Source: Chloroflexi bacterium OHK40 (GTDB lineage: Bacteria; Chloroflexota; Chloroflexia; Chloroflexales; Chloroflexaceae). From it: a stretch of DNA of 62,453 nucleotides. The stretch is taken from positions 1 to 62,453 of the forward strand of contig SFCB01000102.1 of the NCBI GenBank assembly GCA_004367505.1, written 5' to 3'. The notes beneath the pieces are model-generated. The model saw only the letters and a program-made list of their open reading frames with translations, made no database searches and had not been told where the DNA came from. Positions 44,613 to 53,327 of this stretch are shown in pieces. Numbering within the stretch: position 1 is the first letter of the stretch; each line of letters opens with the position of its first letter. The translations under genes were made by a program, and so were the position numbers.

Positions 44613-46565
44613 GTGGCCCTGCGCAGCGAGTTTTCGATCGAGAACGCTTACCCCTACGACCGGCGCGGTGTCTGGCGCTGGGTACGCTCACACGTCCTGC
44701 GCTACTGGCGCTTCGTCCTGGGCTTCTACATCTTCTTTCTGGTCGCCTGGAGCTGCTACGCCGGCTCGCAGGTACTGATCGGCCGGGCCGCCGACGAGAT
44801 CCTCAACCCGAGCCGCCCCAATGGCCTGCTGATCGTCACCCTCGCCGTCCTGGCCGTGCTGGTGGGTGACGCTATCTCCGCCCTGATCGGCCTGCTCTCC
44901 GCCGAGACCCTGGCAGCCCGCTTCGAGGCCGACGCCCGCCAGGAGCTCTACGAGAGCTTGCTCGGGAAGAGCACGGCCTTCCACGACCGGCAGCGGGCGG
45001 GCGATATGATGGCCCGCGCCACCGACGACACCCGGGCCCTCGGCGATATGATCGTCCCCGGTGGCCTGCTCGCCACCGAGACGGTGATGGGCATCGTCGT
45101 GCCGCTCTTCTTCATTGGCCTCACGCGCCTGGAGCTGCTCCTGGTGCCGCTTGCCTTCGTGGCGCTCTATATCGTCACCGCGCGGCGCTACCTGCGCCGG
45201 CTCGACCCGGTGATCACCGCACAGCGGGAGCAGTATGGCCACCTGAACGCCGGGCTCGAGGAGACGATCTCCGGGATCGAGGTGGTGAAGGCGAGCGCCC
45301 GCGAGCCCTTCGAGCGCGAGAAGTACCGCCGCAATGCCCGCCTCTTCCGCGACTTCTTCGTGCGCCAGGGCTACATCGAGGCCCGCTACTTGCCCCTGCT
45401 GATCTACGGCGTTGCCATGGGCCTCACCTTCTTCCACGCCATGTGGCTCTATGGCCAGGGCACGATCAGCGTGGGCCAGGTGGTGAGCACCATGGGCCTG
45501 ATGAACGTGCTGCGCTTCCCGACCTTCATCTCGATCTTCGCCTTCTCGGTGATCCAGGCCGGCGTGGCCAGCGCCCGCCGCATTTTGCGGATTGTGACCG
45601 CCGAGACCGACCTCGGCGAAAATAGCGCGGGCTACCGCGCCGAGATGCAGGGCGCGATCACCTTTGAGGGGGTGCATTTTACTTATGAGGAGAAGGAGGC
45701 AGAGGCCCAGGAGGACAGGGGGGTGCCTGCCGGCGCAGCCATGCTTCCTGCCCCCCCTCCTCGCCCGCCTTCGTCCTCCTCAGCCGTACTGCACGACCTG
45801 AGCTTCCACATTCCCGCCGGAGCTACGGTGGCGATCGTCGGCCAGACGGGCAGCGGCAAGAGCGCCCTGACCCTGCTGGTCAACCGCACCTACGATGTGA
45901 GCGCAGGCCGCGTGCTGATCGACGGCGTGGATGTGCGCGATTGGAGCCTTGATGCCCTGCGCTCACAGATCGGCAAGATCGAACAGGATATCTTTCTCTT
46001 CTCGCGGAGTATCGGCGAGAATATCGCCTTCGGCGCACCGGGCGCCACCCGCGAGCAGATCGAGGCGGCCGCCCGCGCCGCCCAGGCCCACGACTTTATT
46101 ATGGCCTTCCCCGATGGCTACAACACCGTGGTCGGCGAGCGCGGCACCACCCTCTCCGGCGGCCAGCGCCAGCGCATCGCCCTGGCCCGGGCCTTCCTGA
46201 GCAACCCGCGCATCCTGATCCTCGACGACTCGACCAGCGCGATCGACAGCGCCACCGAGGACCAGATCCAGCAGGCGATCCGGAAAGCCCAGGAGGGCCG
46301 CACCGTCCTGCTGATCACCCACCGGATCTCCCAGATCCGCTGGGCCGACCTGATCCTCGTGCTCGACGCCGGGCGTCTGGTGGCTGCCGGCACCCACGAC
46401 GACCTGCTGCGCCGTTCGCCCCACTACCGCCGCATCTTCGCCCGGTACGAGATGGAGCTGCCACCCCTGGAGGGCTCAGGAGACGGGGGAGCGGGGACAG
46501 GGGAAGCGGTGGGTGGCGAGCATGAGGGAGCAGCCCGCGCGCTGCTGCCAACCATCGGCAACTGA
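44613..46565 (+). CDS. ABC exporter half-transporter with degenerate catalytic site
   Basis: The 650-residue protein has six membrane helices (about 30-320) and a C-terminal ATPase. Walker A is GQTGSGKS (near 410), the signature LSGGQRQRI (near 515), and Walker B reads LILDDSTSAID with D539 where catalytic glutamate is normal. This D is the mark of the degenerate subunit in heterodimeric exporters such as TM287/288 and BmrCD. An unusual insert of about 35 residues, rich in E/A then P/S, lies between the first beta strand (HFTYEEKE) and LHDLSFHIP, around 360-395. The start is GTG at 44613 with GAAGGGAG upstream. The canonical partner gene follows after 75 bp. Substrate unknown; multidrug or lipid export is likely. 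Confidence 0.92.
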   Translation: MALRSEFSIENAYPYDRRGVWRWVRSHVLRYWRFVLGFYIFFLVAWSCYAGSQVLIGRAADEILNPSRPNGLLIVTLAVLAVLVGDAISALIGLLSAETLAARFEADARQELYESLLGKSTAFHDRQRAGDMMARATDDTRALGDMIVPGGLLATETVMGIVVPLFFIGLTRLELLLVPLAFVALYIVTARRYLRRLDPVITAQREQYGHLNAGLEETISGIEVVKASAREPFEREKYRRNARLFRDFFVRQGYIEARYLPLLIYGVAMGLTFFHAMWLYGQGTISVGQVVSTMGLMNVLRFPTFISIFAFSVIQAGVASARRILRIVTAETDLGENSAGYRAEMQGAITFEGVHFTYEEKEAEAQEDRGVPAGAAMLPAPPPRPPSSSSAVLHDLSFHIPAGATVAIVGQTGSGKSALTLLVNRTYDVSAGRVLIDGVDVRDWSLDALRSQIGKIEQDIFLFSRSIGENIAFGAPGATREQIEAAARAAQAHDFIMAFPDGYNTVVGERGTTLSGGQRQRIALARAFLSNPRILILDDSTSAIDSATEDQIQQAIRKAQEGRTVLLITHRISQIRWADLILVLDAGRLVAAGTHDDLLRRSPHYRRIFARYEMELPPLEGSGDGGAGTGEAVGGEHEGAARALLPTIGN

Positions 46566-46640
46566 CGTGGCGAATCACGGGCGGGTTATCCGGCGCCATG
46601 TGCCCGGCCCCCTGGGCCCGCTACCCTACGGAGCATATCC

Positions 46641-48452
46641 ATGGGCTTCCTATTTGACGGACTCGACGCCGAGGAGTACGACCGCACCTACAGCGACGGC
46701 GCCCTGGTGCGCCGGATCCTGGGCTACTTCCGCCCTCAGGCCCGCAAGATGCTGATCGCCGCCGCCATGATCGCCGGCACCGCCGCCCTCGATGCCGGCA
46801 TCCCGATCTTCGTCGCCCACAGCCTCGATTGGGTTGATGCAGACCGGAGCCTGCGCCTGATCGTCTTGCTCGCCATCGGCCTGGCCGCGCTCGGCTCACT
46901 CTCGTGGGTGCTCAACCTCGTGCGCCAGACGCTCTCGTCGCAGGCGGTGGGCGACGTGGTGCTACAGATGCGCCAGGACGCGGTCGACTCGGTGCTCCAG
47001 CGGGATCTCTCGTTCTACGACCAGTTCCCATCGGGCAAGATCGTCAGCCGGGTCAACTCCGACACGGCGGCCTTCTCCCAGGTGATGACGCTGACGATGG
47101 AGCTCGTGAGCCGTGTGCTGCTGGTCGTCTTTATCGTCGGCTATCTGGCGACGATCAGCCTGGCGCTGACGGCCATCCTGCTGCTGCTGGCGCCTTTCAT
47201 CGTAGGGACGGCCCTGGCCTTCCGGGCGATCGCCCGGCGCACGATCACCGCGTCGCGGCGTATGAATGCCGAGGTGAGCGCCCACATCGCCGAGACGGTG
47301 AGCGGGATCGGGGTGGCCAAGACGTTCCGCCAGGAGCCGGCGATCTACGCCGAGTTCCTCGATGTGAACCGCCGCTCGCTGCTCGTGAACCGCCGCACCC
47401 GCTACACCTTCAGCAGTATCTTCCCGCTGCTCAACCTGATGGCCGGTATCGGCACGGCCGCCCTCGTCTACAGCGGCGGGTTGCAGGTGCGCGGCGGCGG
47501 CCTGACGGCCGGCGAGTGGTTCCTCTTCCTGCAGGGCCTGGCGAGCTTCTGGTTTCCGCTCACTAGCATCGCCTCGTTCTGGAGCCAGTTCCAGCTCGGC
47601 CTCGCCGCCGGCGAGCGCGTGTTTGCGCTGATCGATGCTGAGCCACGGGTGGTGCAGACCGACAACGTGCGCTTGCCGGCCATCAGTGGCGCGATCGCCT
47701 TCCAGGACGTGAACTTCGCGTACCGCGAGGGCGAGCCGGTGCTGAGCAACTTCACGCTGCACATCCGCCCCGGCGAGACGGTAGCGCTGGTGGGCCATAC
47801 GGGCTCGGGCAAGAGCAGCATCGCCAAGCTGGTGGCGCGCTTCTACGAGTTTCAGGCCGGGCGAATCACGATCGACGGCGTTGACATCCGCGCCCTCGAC
47901 CTGGCCGACTATCGCGCACGGCTCGGGATCGTCACCCAGGCGCCCTTCCTCTTCGACGGCACCGTGCGGGAGAACATCCGCTACGGCCGCCCCGAGGCCA
48001 GCGACGATGAGGTGCTGGCGGCCGCGCGGCGCGTGGGGGGCGGCGACTGGATCGCCAGCCTGCCGCAGGGCCTCGATAGCACGGTGGGCGAGCGGGGCGC
48101 CAGCCTCTCGATGGGCCAGCGCCAACTCGTGGCCCTGGCGCGGGTGCTGCTGCAGGACCCGGCGATCTGCATCCTGGATGAGGCCACCGCCAGCATCGAT
48201 CCGCTCACTGAGACGCTCATCCAGGAGGGGCTGGACGAAGTGCTGGCTGGCCGCACCAGCATCGTCATCGCCCACCGGCTCTCCACCGTGCGCAACGCCG
48301 ACCGGATCATCGTGCTGCGGAAGGGCGCGATCATCGAGGAGGGCGACCACGAGACGCTGATGGCCCGCGGTGGCCACTACGCCGAGCTCTACAACACCTA
48401 CTTCCGCCACCAGTCACTCGATTATATCGAGGGTGGGCGGCGAGCAGCCTGA
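46641..48452 (+). CDS. ABC exporter half-transporter with canonical catalytic site
   Basis: The 603-residue partner of the preceding gene has the six-helix membrane domain (about 30-330) and an ATPase with GHTGSGKSS (near 385), Walker B ILDEATASID with catalytic E514, and the altered signature LSMGQRQLV (near 491), in which methionine replaces the usual second-position glycine. In heterodimeric exporters the subunit with the intact Walker B glutamate carries the altered signature, and the two NBDs form one active and one weak site. That pattern fits here. Adjacent and co-oriented with the other subunit, so one transporter. It is followed by a small lipoprotein gene with its own promoter. Confidence 0.94.
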   Translation: MGFLFDGLDAEEYDRTYSDGALVRRILGYFRPQARKMLIAAAMIAGTAALDAGIPIFVAHSLDWVDADRSLRLIVLLAIGLAALGSLSWVLNLVRQTLSSQAVGDVVLQMRQDAVDSVLQRDLSFYDQFPSGKIVSRVNSDTAAFSQVMTLTMELVSRVLLVVFIVGYLATISLALTAILLLLAPFIVGTALAFRAIARRTITASRRMNAEVSAHIAETVSGIGVAKTFRQEPAIYAEFLDVNRRSLLVNRRTRYTFSSIFPLLNLMAGIGTAALVYSGGLQVRGGGLTAGEWFLFLQGLASFWFPLTSIASFWSQFQLGLAAGERVFALIDAEPRVVQTDNVRLPAISGAIAFQDVNFAYREGEPVLSNFTLHIRPGETVALVGHTGSGKSSIAKLVARFYEFQAGRITIDGVDIRALDLADYRARLGIVTQAPFLFDGTVRENIRYGRPEASDDEVLAAARRVGGGDWIASLPQGLDSTVGERGASLSMGQRQLVALARVLLQDPAICILDEATASIDPLTETLIQEGLDEVLAGRTSIVIAHRLSTVRNADRIIVLRKGAIIEEGDHETLMARGGHYAELYNTYFRHQSLDYIEGGRRAA

Positions 48453-48465
48453 CGGCGATCCCGCG

Positions 48466-48474
48466 TGCTATACT
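48466..48474 (+). promoter_or_regulatory. Extended -10 promoter (TGCTATACT) for the lipoprotein gene
   Basis: TGC (48466-48468) precedes TATACT (48469-48474), 14 bp after the exporter stop codon. No -35. The leader would be about 150 nt. Confidence 0.55.
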
Positions 48475-48631
48475 TGCGCTCATACTCCGCCGCCCGCGAA
48501 GCGGCAAAGCTACACGCAACACCGGCACGCGGGAGGCAGGGCCGCAACACGGTCCCGGTGCCGCGACACCCACCCGGTGACGACGTGTGCACGGCATTGT
48601 AAGCATTGGAGGGCGGCGCTCCCCCGCCGCG

Positions 48632-49066
48632 ATGCGTATGGCTCGCGTTCTCACAGCGTACCTGGTGCTCCTGCTGGCCGCCTGTGGCGGCGCACGCCCA
48701 CCCCAGACCATGGATGCGCTCCCGGTTTTCCCCGAGGCCAGCGAGCTTCCCGCGGGCGCCAACCCACTCGCTGAGCAGGTTTCCGAGGCGATGCTCGCCG
48801 CCATCGGCGCGAATCTCAGTGCAGAGGTGCGGCTGCTGCAACTCCCCGCCGGGAGCGACTGGGCGAGCGTCGAGCAGTTCTACCGGGAGGAACTGGCCGA
48901 CACCGACTGGCAGATCGCCGAGGAGCTCACGAGCGCCGAGGGATCCCTGACAACGGCTGGCTGGCAGCGTGGCGCCCTGGCCGGCGAGCAGGTGCTCATG
49001 CTGGGCTACCTGCCGGCGAGCCCCGACGCCGCGCCGGTGTTGATCGTGGCACTGTTCAGCGAGTAG
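48632..49066 (+). CDS. Small predicted lipoprotein of unknown function
   Basis: The 144-residue protein has a short signal peptide with the lipobox LLAAC at about residues 14-18, followed by a soluble region without recognisable domain: an N-terminal part (ALPVFPEASELPAGANPLAEQV), then VEQFYREELADTDWQIAEEL, a pattern seen in small lipoproteins that bind or sense something at the surface. ATG at 48632 or 48638 is the start; the GTG at 48587 would put 15 residues before the signal peptide. A GGAGGG lies 18 nt upstream, rather far. I do not recognise the family. Position after the ABC exporter is probably coincidental, since it has its own promoter. Confidence 0.75.
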   Translation: MRMARVLTAYLVLLLAACGGARPPQTMDALPVFPEASELPAGANPLAEQVSEAMLAAIGANLSAEVRLLQLPAGSDWASVEQFYREELADTDWQIAEELTSAEGSLTTAGWQRGALAGEQVLMLGYLPASPDAAPVLIVALFSE

Positions 49067-49159
49067 CCATTCGCCAACGGGCGCGACGGACACCAGTCGT
49101 CCGGCACCCTGCCTGGCCGCGCCCTCACAGGCAGGGGCCGGCGCGCGCGCGATCGCAAA

Positions 49160-49168
49160 TGGTATAAT
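49160..49168 (+). promoter_or_regulatory. Extended -10 promoter (TGGTATAAT) for dinG
   Basis: TGG (49160-49162) precedes a perfect TATAAT (49163-49168). The start of transcription would be near 49175, leaving about 39 nt to the ATG at 49214. Confidence 0.7.
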
Positions 49169-49213
49169 TGCCCGCGTTGGCGTGGGGTGGCCCGCGCCCC
49201 TGCGGAGCGACCC

Positions 49214-52063
49214 ATGAGTGAGCGCGTCTACGTCGCCATCGATGTCGAGTCGACTGGCCTCGTGGCCGGCACCGATGAGATCATCGAGGTGGCGGCGGTC
49301 AAGTTTCGCGGCGACGAACTGCTGGAGACCTACAGCCAGCTCGTGCGCCCCCGGCAGTCGCTCCCCCTCAAGATTACCCGCCTCACGGGGATCACCCCCG
49401 AACAACTCGCCGGCGCGCCTCGCTTCAATGAGATCGGCGCCGACGTTGCCCGGTTCATCAAGAGCTACCCGATCGTCGGCCACTCCGTCGGCTTCGACCT
49501 CGGCATGCTGCGCGCCCAGGGCATGAACTTCGCCCAGCCGATCTACGACACCTTCGAGCTGGCGACCCTGCTCATGCCCCAGGCGCCGATCTACAAGCTC
49601 GGTGCTCTCGCTGAGCGGCTGGGCATCCCCCACCCCGACGACCACCGCGCCCTCAACGACGCGATCGTCGCCGCGCGGATCTTCGCCCACCTGCTCGGCC
49701 TGATCAACGGGCTGGACATCCAGCAGCTCTCCGAGATCGCGCGCCTCACGCAGCGGATCGCCTTCCCCATGCGCGATCTCTTTGATGAGGCGCTGCGTGC
49801 GCGGGCCAGAAATGTTTTCGTCGAGAGTCCCCCGGCACCGCTCCGGCCCGCCGTGGCAGAGCGCTTCGGTGCTGAGATCACGCCGCTCAAGCCCACCGGC
49901 GACACGCGCCCGCTCGATCTGGACGCGGTGAGCCAGTTCTTTGCGCCCGATGGCCCCCTCGGCCAGGCCTTCCCCGGCTACGAGCCCCGCGAGCCCCAGG
50001 TGGCCATGGCCCGCGCCGTGGCCCGTGCCTTCAACCAGAGCGATCCGCTGTTGGTTGAGGCCGGCACCGGCACCGGAAAATCGCTGGCATACCTGGTTCC
50101 AGCCGCCATCTACGCCGCCCGCCGTGGCGAGCGGGTGGTCGTCTCGACCAATACGATCAATCTGCAGGACCAGCTCTTCTTCAAGGATATCCCCGCCCTG
50201 CAGCGGATTATGGCGGAGCAAACAGGAGCCGCCGATGGCGTCGCGGGGGCAGGGGAACACGGGCAACCCGCCGCGCCTCCCTTCACCGCCGCACTGCTCA
50301 AAGGCCGGGGCAACTACCTCTGCCTGAAGCGCTACCACGAGCTCCGACGCCAGGAGAACCTCACCCCCGACGAGGTGCGCACGCTGCTGAAAGTGCAGCT
50401 CTGGCTCCCCACCACCGCCGGCGGCGACAAGGCCGAACTCCTGCTCTTGGACCGCGAGAACGCCGCCTGGTCGCGGATCAATGTCACCCCCGAAACCTGC
50501 ACCGGCCCCCGCTGCCCCCACTTCCGCGAGTGCTTCTTCTTCAAGGCCCGCCGCGAGGCCGAGGCCGCTCACCTCCTGGTGGTCAACCACGCCCTGCTGA
50601 TCGCCGACCTCGCCGCCCAATCACATGTGCTCCCGCCCTACGAGCACGTGATCATCGACGAGGCCCACAACCTCGAGGATGTGGCCACCGATCAGCTGAG
50701 CTTCGCCGTGGACCAGGGGGCCCTGCTGAAGTTCCTCGACGATCTCTACCAGCAGGGTGGGGTGCAGGTGGTGAGCGGGGTGCTGGCCGAGTTGCCGGCC
50801 TACCTACGCGAGAGCGCCGCCGAAGAGGCCGCCCGCGAGCGGGCCGAGCAGATCGGCGTGCAGATGCGCCCGGCCATCGAGCGGGCCCGCACTGCCGTCT
50901 ACGACTGCTTCAATCGCCTGACGGCCTTTGTGGCCCGCGAGGTGAGCGATGGCCAGTACGATCCGCGCCTGCGCCTCACCCCCGCCATCCGTGGCAAGCC
51001 CGCGTGGCAGGAGATCGTCTCCGCATGGGCGAACCTTACCGACAGCCTGACGACGCTCGGCGATGGCCTCGGGAAGCTCGAAAGCCTGCTCCGCGAACTC
51101 GAAGACGCGGCAGTTCCCGGGTACGACGAGCTGCTGCTGCGGGTGGAGTACCTGCGCCGCTTCGCCACCGAGGTGCGCGTACACACCGGCCATATCATCA
51201 ACGGCGATGAGGCGAGCATCTGCTGGCTCACCCAGGAGCGCTCGCGCGATCTGCTCACGCTGGTTGCCGCGCCCCTCAGCGTGGCCGAGATCCTCCAGGC
51301 GCAGCTCTTCGCCCAGAAGCAGACGAGCGTGCTCGCCTCGGCCACCCTCGCGATCGAGGGCGGGTTCGCCTTCGTGAAGAACCGTCTGGGCCTCCCCGAG
51401 GCCGAGGAACTGCTGCTGGAGTCGCCCTTCGACTACGAGCGCCAGGCCCTCGTCTTCATTCCCAGCGACATCCCGGAGCCCAATCAGCGCGGCTACCAGC
51501 AGGCCGTCGAGGAGACGCTGGTGGAGCTCTGCACGGCGACGGGCGGGCGTACCCTGGCTCTCTTCACCGCCAACAGTGCCCTCAGGCAGACCTACAACGC
51601 CATTCAGGAGCCGCTCGAAGAGCAGGAGATCGCCGTGCTGGCCCAGGGGATCGACGGCAGCCGCCGGGCCCTGCTCGAGCGCTTCCGGGAGTTTCCGCGC
51701 ACCGTACTGCTCGGCACGAACAGCTTCTGGGAGGGCGTCGATGTGGTGGGCGACGCGCTCTCGGTGCTGGTGATTGCCAAGCTGCCCTTCAGCGTGCCGA
51801 CGGACCCGATCTTCGCTGCCCGGAGCGAGCAGTTCCAGGACCCCTTCGCCGACTTCTCTGTGCCGCTGAGCATCCTGCGCTTCAAGCAGGGCTTCGGCCG
51901 GCTCATTCGGAGCCGCGAGGACCGGGGCGTAGTTGTCTGCCTGGATAAGCGCTTGCTCAGCAAGAAGTATGGCCAGCAGTTCCTGGCCTCTCTGCCCCAC
52001 ACTCGCGTGCGCACTGCCCCCCTGCGCCAGTTGCCGATGCTCGCGGCGCGCTTTCTGGTGTAG
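49214..52063 (+). CDS. dinG: DnaQ-like exonuclease fused to a DinG-family Fe-S helicase
   Basis: The 949-residue protein has an N-terminal DEDDh 3'-5' exonuclease (DVESTGL near 10, FDLGML near 93, HRALNDAIVAA near 143: all catalytic residues present) and a C-terminal XPD/DinG-type helicase. Helicase motifs are EAGTGTGKS (motif I, near 285), DEAH (near 488), SATLAI (near 711) and the final GFGRLIRSREDRG (near 893). Four cysteines for a 4Fe-4S cluster are visible: CLKRY (near 371), and CTGPRCPHFREC (near 432-443). This DnaQ-DinG fusion is known from Bacillus and related phyla. An Ala/Gly-rich insert (AADGVAGAGEHGQPAAPP) stands between motif Ia and the first cluster cysteine. Acts in replication/repair. 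Confidence 0.95.
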   Translation: MSERVYVAIDVESTGLVAGTDEIIEVAAVKFRGDELLETYSQLVRPRQSLPLKITRLTGITPEQLAGAPRFNEIGADVARFIKSYPIVGHSVGFDLGMLRAQGMNFAQPIYDTFELATLLMPQAPIYKLGALAERLGIPHPDDHRALNDAIVAARIFAHLLGLINGLDIQQLSEIARLTQRIAFPMRDLFDEALRARARNVFVESPPAPLRPAVAERFGAEITPLKPTGDTRPLDLDAVSQFFAPDGPLGQAFPGYEPREPQVAMARAVARAFNQSDPLLVEAGTGTGKSLAYLVPAAIYAARRGERVVVSTNTINLQDQLFFKDIPALQRIMAEQTGAADGVAGAGEHGQPAAPPFTAALLKGRGNYLCLKRYHELRRQENLTPDEVRTLLKVQLWLPTTAGGDKAELLLLDRENAAWSRINVTPETCTGPRCPHFRECFFFKARREAEAAHLLVVNHALLIADLAAQSHVLPPYEHVIIDEAHNLEDVATDQLSFAVDQGALLKFLDDLYQQGGVQVVSGVLAELPAYLRESAAEEAARERAEQIGVQMRPAIERARTAVYDCFNRLTAFVAREVSDGQYDPRLRLTPAIRGKPAWQEIVSAWANLTDSLTTLGDGLGKLESLLRELEDAAVPGYDELLLRVEYLRRFATEVRVHTGHIINGDEASICWLTQERSRDLLTLVAAPLSVAEILQAQLFAQKQTSVLASATLAIEGGFAFVKNRLGLPEAEELLLESPFDYERQALVFIPSDIPEPNQRGYQQAVEETLVELCTATGGRTLALFTANSALRQTYNAIQEPLEEQEIAVLAQGIDGSRRALLERFREFPRTVLLGTNSFWEGVDVVGDALSVLVIAKLPFSVPTDPIFAARSEQFQDPFADFSVPLSILRFKQGFGRLIRSREDRGVVVCLDKRLLSKKYGQQFLASLPHTRVRTAPLRQLPMLAARFLV

Positions 52064-52081
52064 GGGTACGCGATATAAACG

Positions 52082-52107
52082 GCACGCCGCCCCACGGGGC
52101 GGCGTGC
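52082..52107. terminator. Hairpin between dinG and the convergent 90-aa gene
   Basis: GCACGCCGCCCC (52082-52093) pairs perfectly with GGGGCGGCGTGC (52096-52107) around two bases. No T-run on either side. It starts 19 nt after the dinG stop. Confidence 0.6.
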
Positions 52108-52153
52108 GCCATGGCTCGCTGGGAAACAGGGGCGACGCGCGAGGCGCCGGCTC

Positions 52154-52426
52154 CTACCGCAACTCCTCCCGGACTCGCCGCAGGATGGCGTCCACGTCGA
52201 GGCCAGCCTCTTTGGCAAGCCGGATCTGCTCCAGCAGACGGGCCTCGGCCTCCGTCTGACGGGCCTGCGCATCGCTCAGGCGACGCCGGTCGTACTCGGC
52301 GTCGAGCTGCCGGTCCTCAGCGGCCCGCTCTTCCGCCCATTTGAACGCCTGCTCCCAGAAGAGCCCCGCCTCGCGGAAGAACAACGAGAAAATGCCCGGC
52401 TTGGACCCAACCGGCTGATTGCTCAT
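52154..52426 (-). CDS. Small helical (coiled-coil) protein of unknown function
   Basis: The 90-residue protein is almost wholly helical and charged (EERAAEDRQLDAEYDRRR, near 32-49; ending LRRVREELR), with an aromatic N-terminal patch (FSLFFREAGLFWEQAFKW, near 13-30) that could pack on a membrane or partner. I do not recognise a family. Evidence that it is a real gene: an excellent AAGGAG 8 nt before the ATG and a near-consensus promoter just upstream (52459-52487). It is divergent from the DUF1997 gene, which also has a good promoter, and convergent with dinG. It may act as a small regulator or assembly factor, but there is no direct clue. Confidence 0.75.
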   Translation of the reverse strand: MSNQPVGSKPGIFSLFFREAGLFWEQAFKWAEERAAEDRQLDAEYDRRRLSDAQARQTEAEARLLEQIRLAKEAGLDVDAILRRVREELR

Positions 52427-52458
52427 GACGCGCTCCTTCGTCCTGCCGCTCTGTCTGT

Positions 52459-52487
52459 ATTCTATGACGTAGGAGGCAAAAAGTCAA
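52459..52487 (-). promoter_or_regulatory. Near-consensus promoter for the 90-aa gene
   Basis: On the minus strand TTGACT (52487-52482), 17 bp and TAGAAT (52464-52459). The start would be near 52453. Confidence 0.75.
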
Positions 52488-52505
52488 CGCTGCTCGTTGC
52501 TTATG

Positions 52506-52534
52506 TTGCATGTTGACGCCTGAGGTGCTATAAT
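52506..52534 (+). promoter_or_regulatory. Promoter for the DUF1997 gene
   Basis: TTGCAT (52506-52511), 17 bp, then an extended consensus -10 TGCTATAAT (52526-52534). Divergent from the promoter of the 90-aa gene, 19 bp apart. Confidence 0.78.
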
Positions 52535-52591
52535 TCGCGCAGCACTCCGTTGCATATATGAAATGGCGGGAACGGTCAGGAAGGAGCCCCC

Positions 52592-53161
52592 ATGTCGGCA
52601 CCGCGCCTTATGCCCACGGCTGCGGCAGCTCGCGGGCGCTGCATCGAGCTAGGCGGGGAGGCCCTCCACACCTTCCGCTTTGCCGCGCCGCTCAACGTGG
52701 CCTACGAGTACTTCCTCGATATTCCCGCCGTCTTCCGGCTGCTGCCCGACGCCCTCGATGTGCGGGCCTACGGGCCCGACCGCTACCGCCTCACCGTGGG
52801 CGCCACCGATGGCCACGGCCACAGTATGTGCGCCGTCTTCGACCTGCGCGCGTCGCTGGAGCCCGGTCGCGCTATCCGCGTAGTCCCCGCAGACGACGGC
52901 CCGCCAATCGCGCTGGACGGTATGGTCTTCAGCGGCGCCCTGGCCGCCGAGGCGCTCTTCCGGCCCGAGCGGGGCGGCACCACGATCGAGTACGCCGTCG
53001 CGATCGAGATGAGCATTCCCATTCCGGGAGTACTCCGCCTGATGCCCATGAGCTTCCTGCAGAGCCTTGGCGAGCACGCCATGGAATACAAGATGACCCA
53101 GATGATCAACGGGTTTACCCGGGCCATCACCGCAGACTTTGCGGAGTGGGTCCAGAGCTAA
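52592..53161 (+). CDS. DUF1997 family protein (SRPBCC-like fold)
   Basis: The 189-residue protein matches DUF1997, a family found in cyanobacteria, plastids and Chloroflexi; the likely fold is SRPBCC (a hydrophobic ligand-binding cavity). Typical segments are LDIPAVFRLLPDALDV (near 42-57), which resembles the LxDPxxLxxLP pattern of that fold, and a C-terminal long helix with MPMSFLQSLGEHAMEYKMTQM. AAGGAG stands 5-6 nt before the ATG. No signal peptide. Function is unknown; in phototrophs a pigment or lipid role has been considered, but this is speculation. A good promoter precedes it. Confidence 0.8.
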   Translation: MSAPRLMPTAAAARGRCIELGGEALHTFRFAAPLNVAYEYFLDIPAVFRLLPDALDVRAYGPDRYRLTVGATDGHGHSMCAVFDLRASLEPGRAIRVVPADDGPPIALDGMVFSGALAAEALFRPERGGTTIEYAVAIEMSIPIPGVLRLMPMSFLQSLGEHAMEYKMTQMINGFTRAITADFAEWVQS

Positions 53162-53327
53162 GCCGAGGGTTGAGGCTGGGCAGCATCAGGATGCTACGGT
53201 GGGGCCACCCCGCCGTAACGCCCGGTGTCTTCGTTGCCTGATACGCAGATCCGTGGTGTGGGGCTGCCTGCCGAATCAACGCCAGGCCGTCTGCCGCGCG
53301 CCCCGGTCGATCAGCCCCACGAACTGC

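Noticed and set aside
43917-44691. Minus-strand frames in the gap before the ABC exporter
   Set aside because: They overlap the PPOX-like start or the exporter start, have no ribosome-binding site and show low-complexity composition.
48422-50620. 732-codon minus-strand open frame opposite dinG and the lipoprotein gene
   Set aside because: Antisense to strongly supported genes; composition is typical of a GC-rich shadow frame with no recognisable domain.
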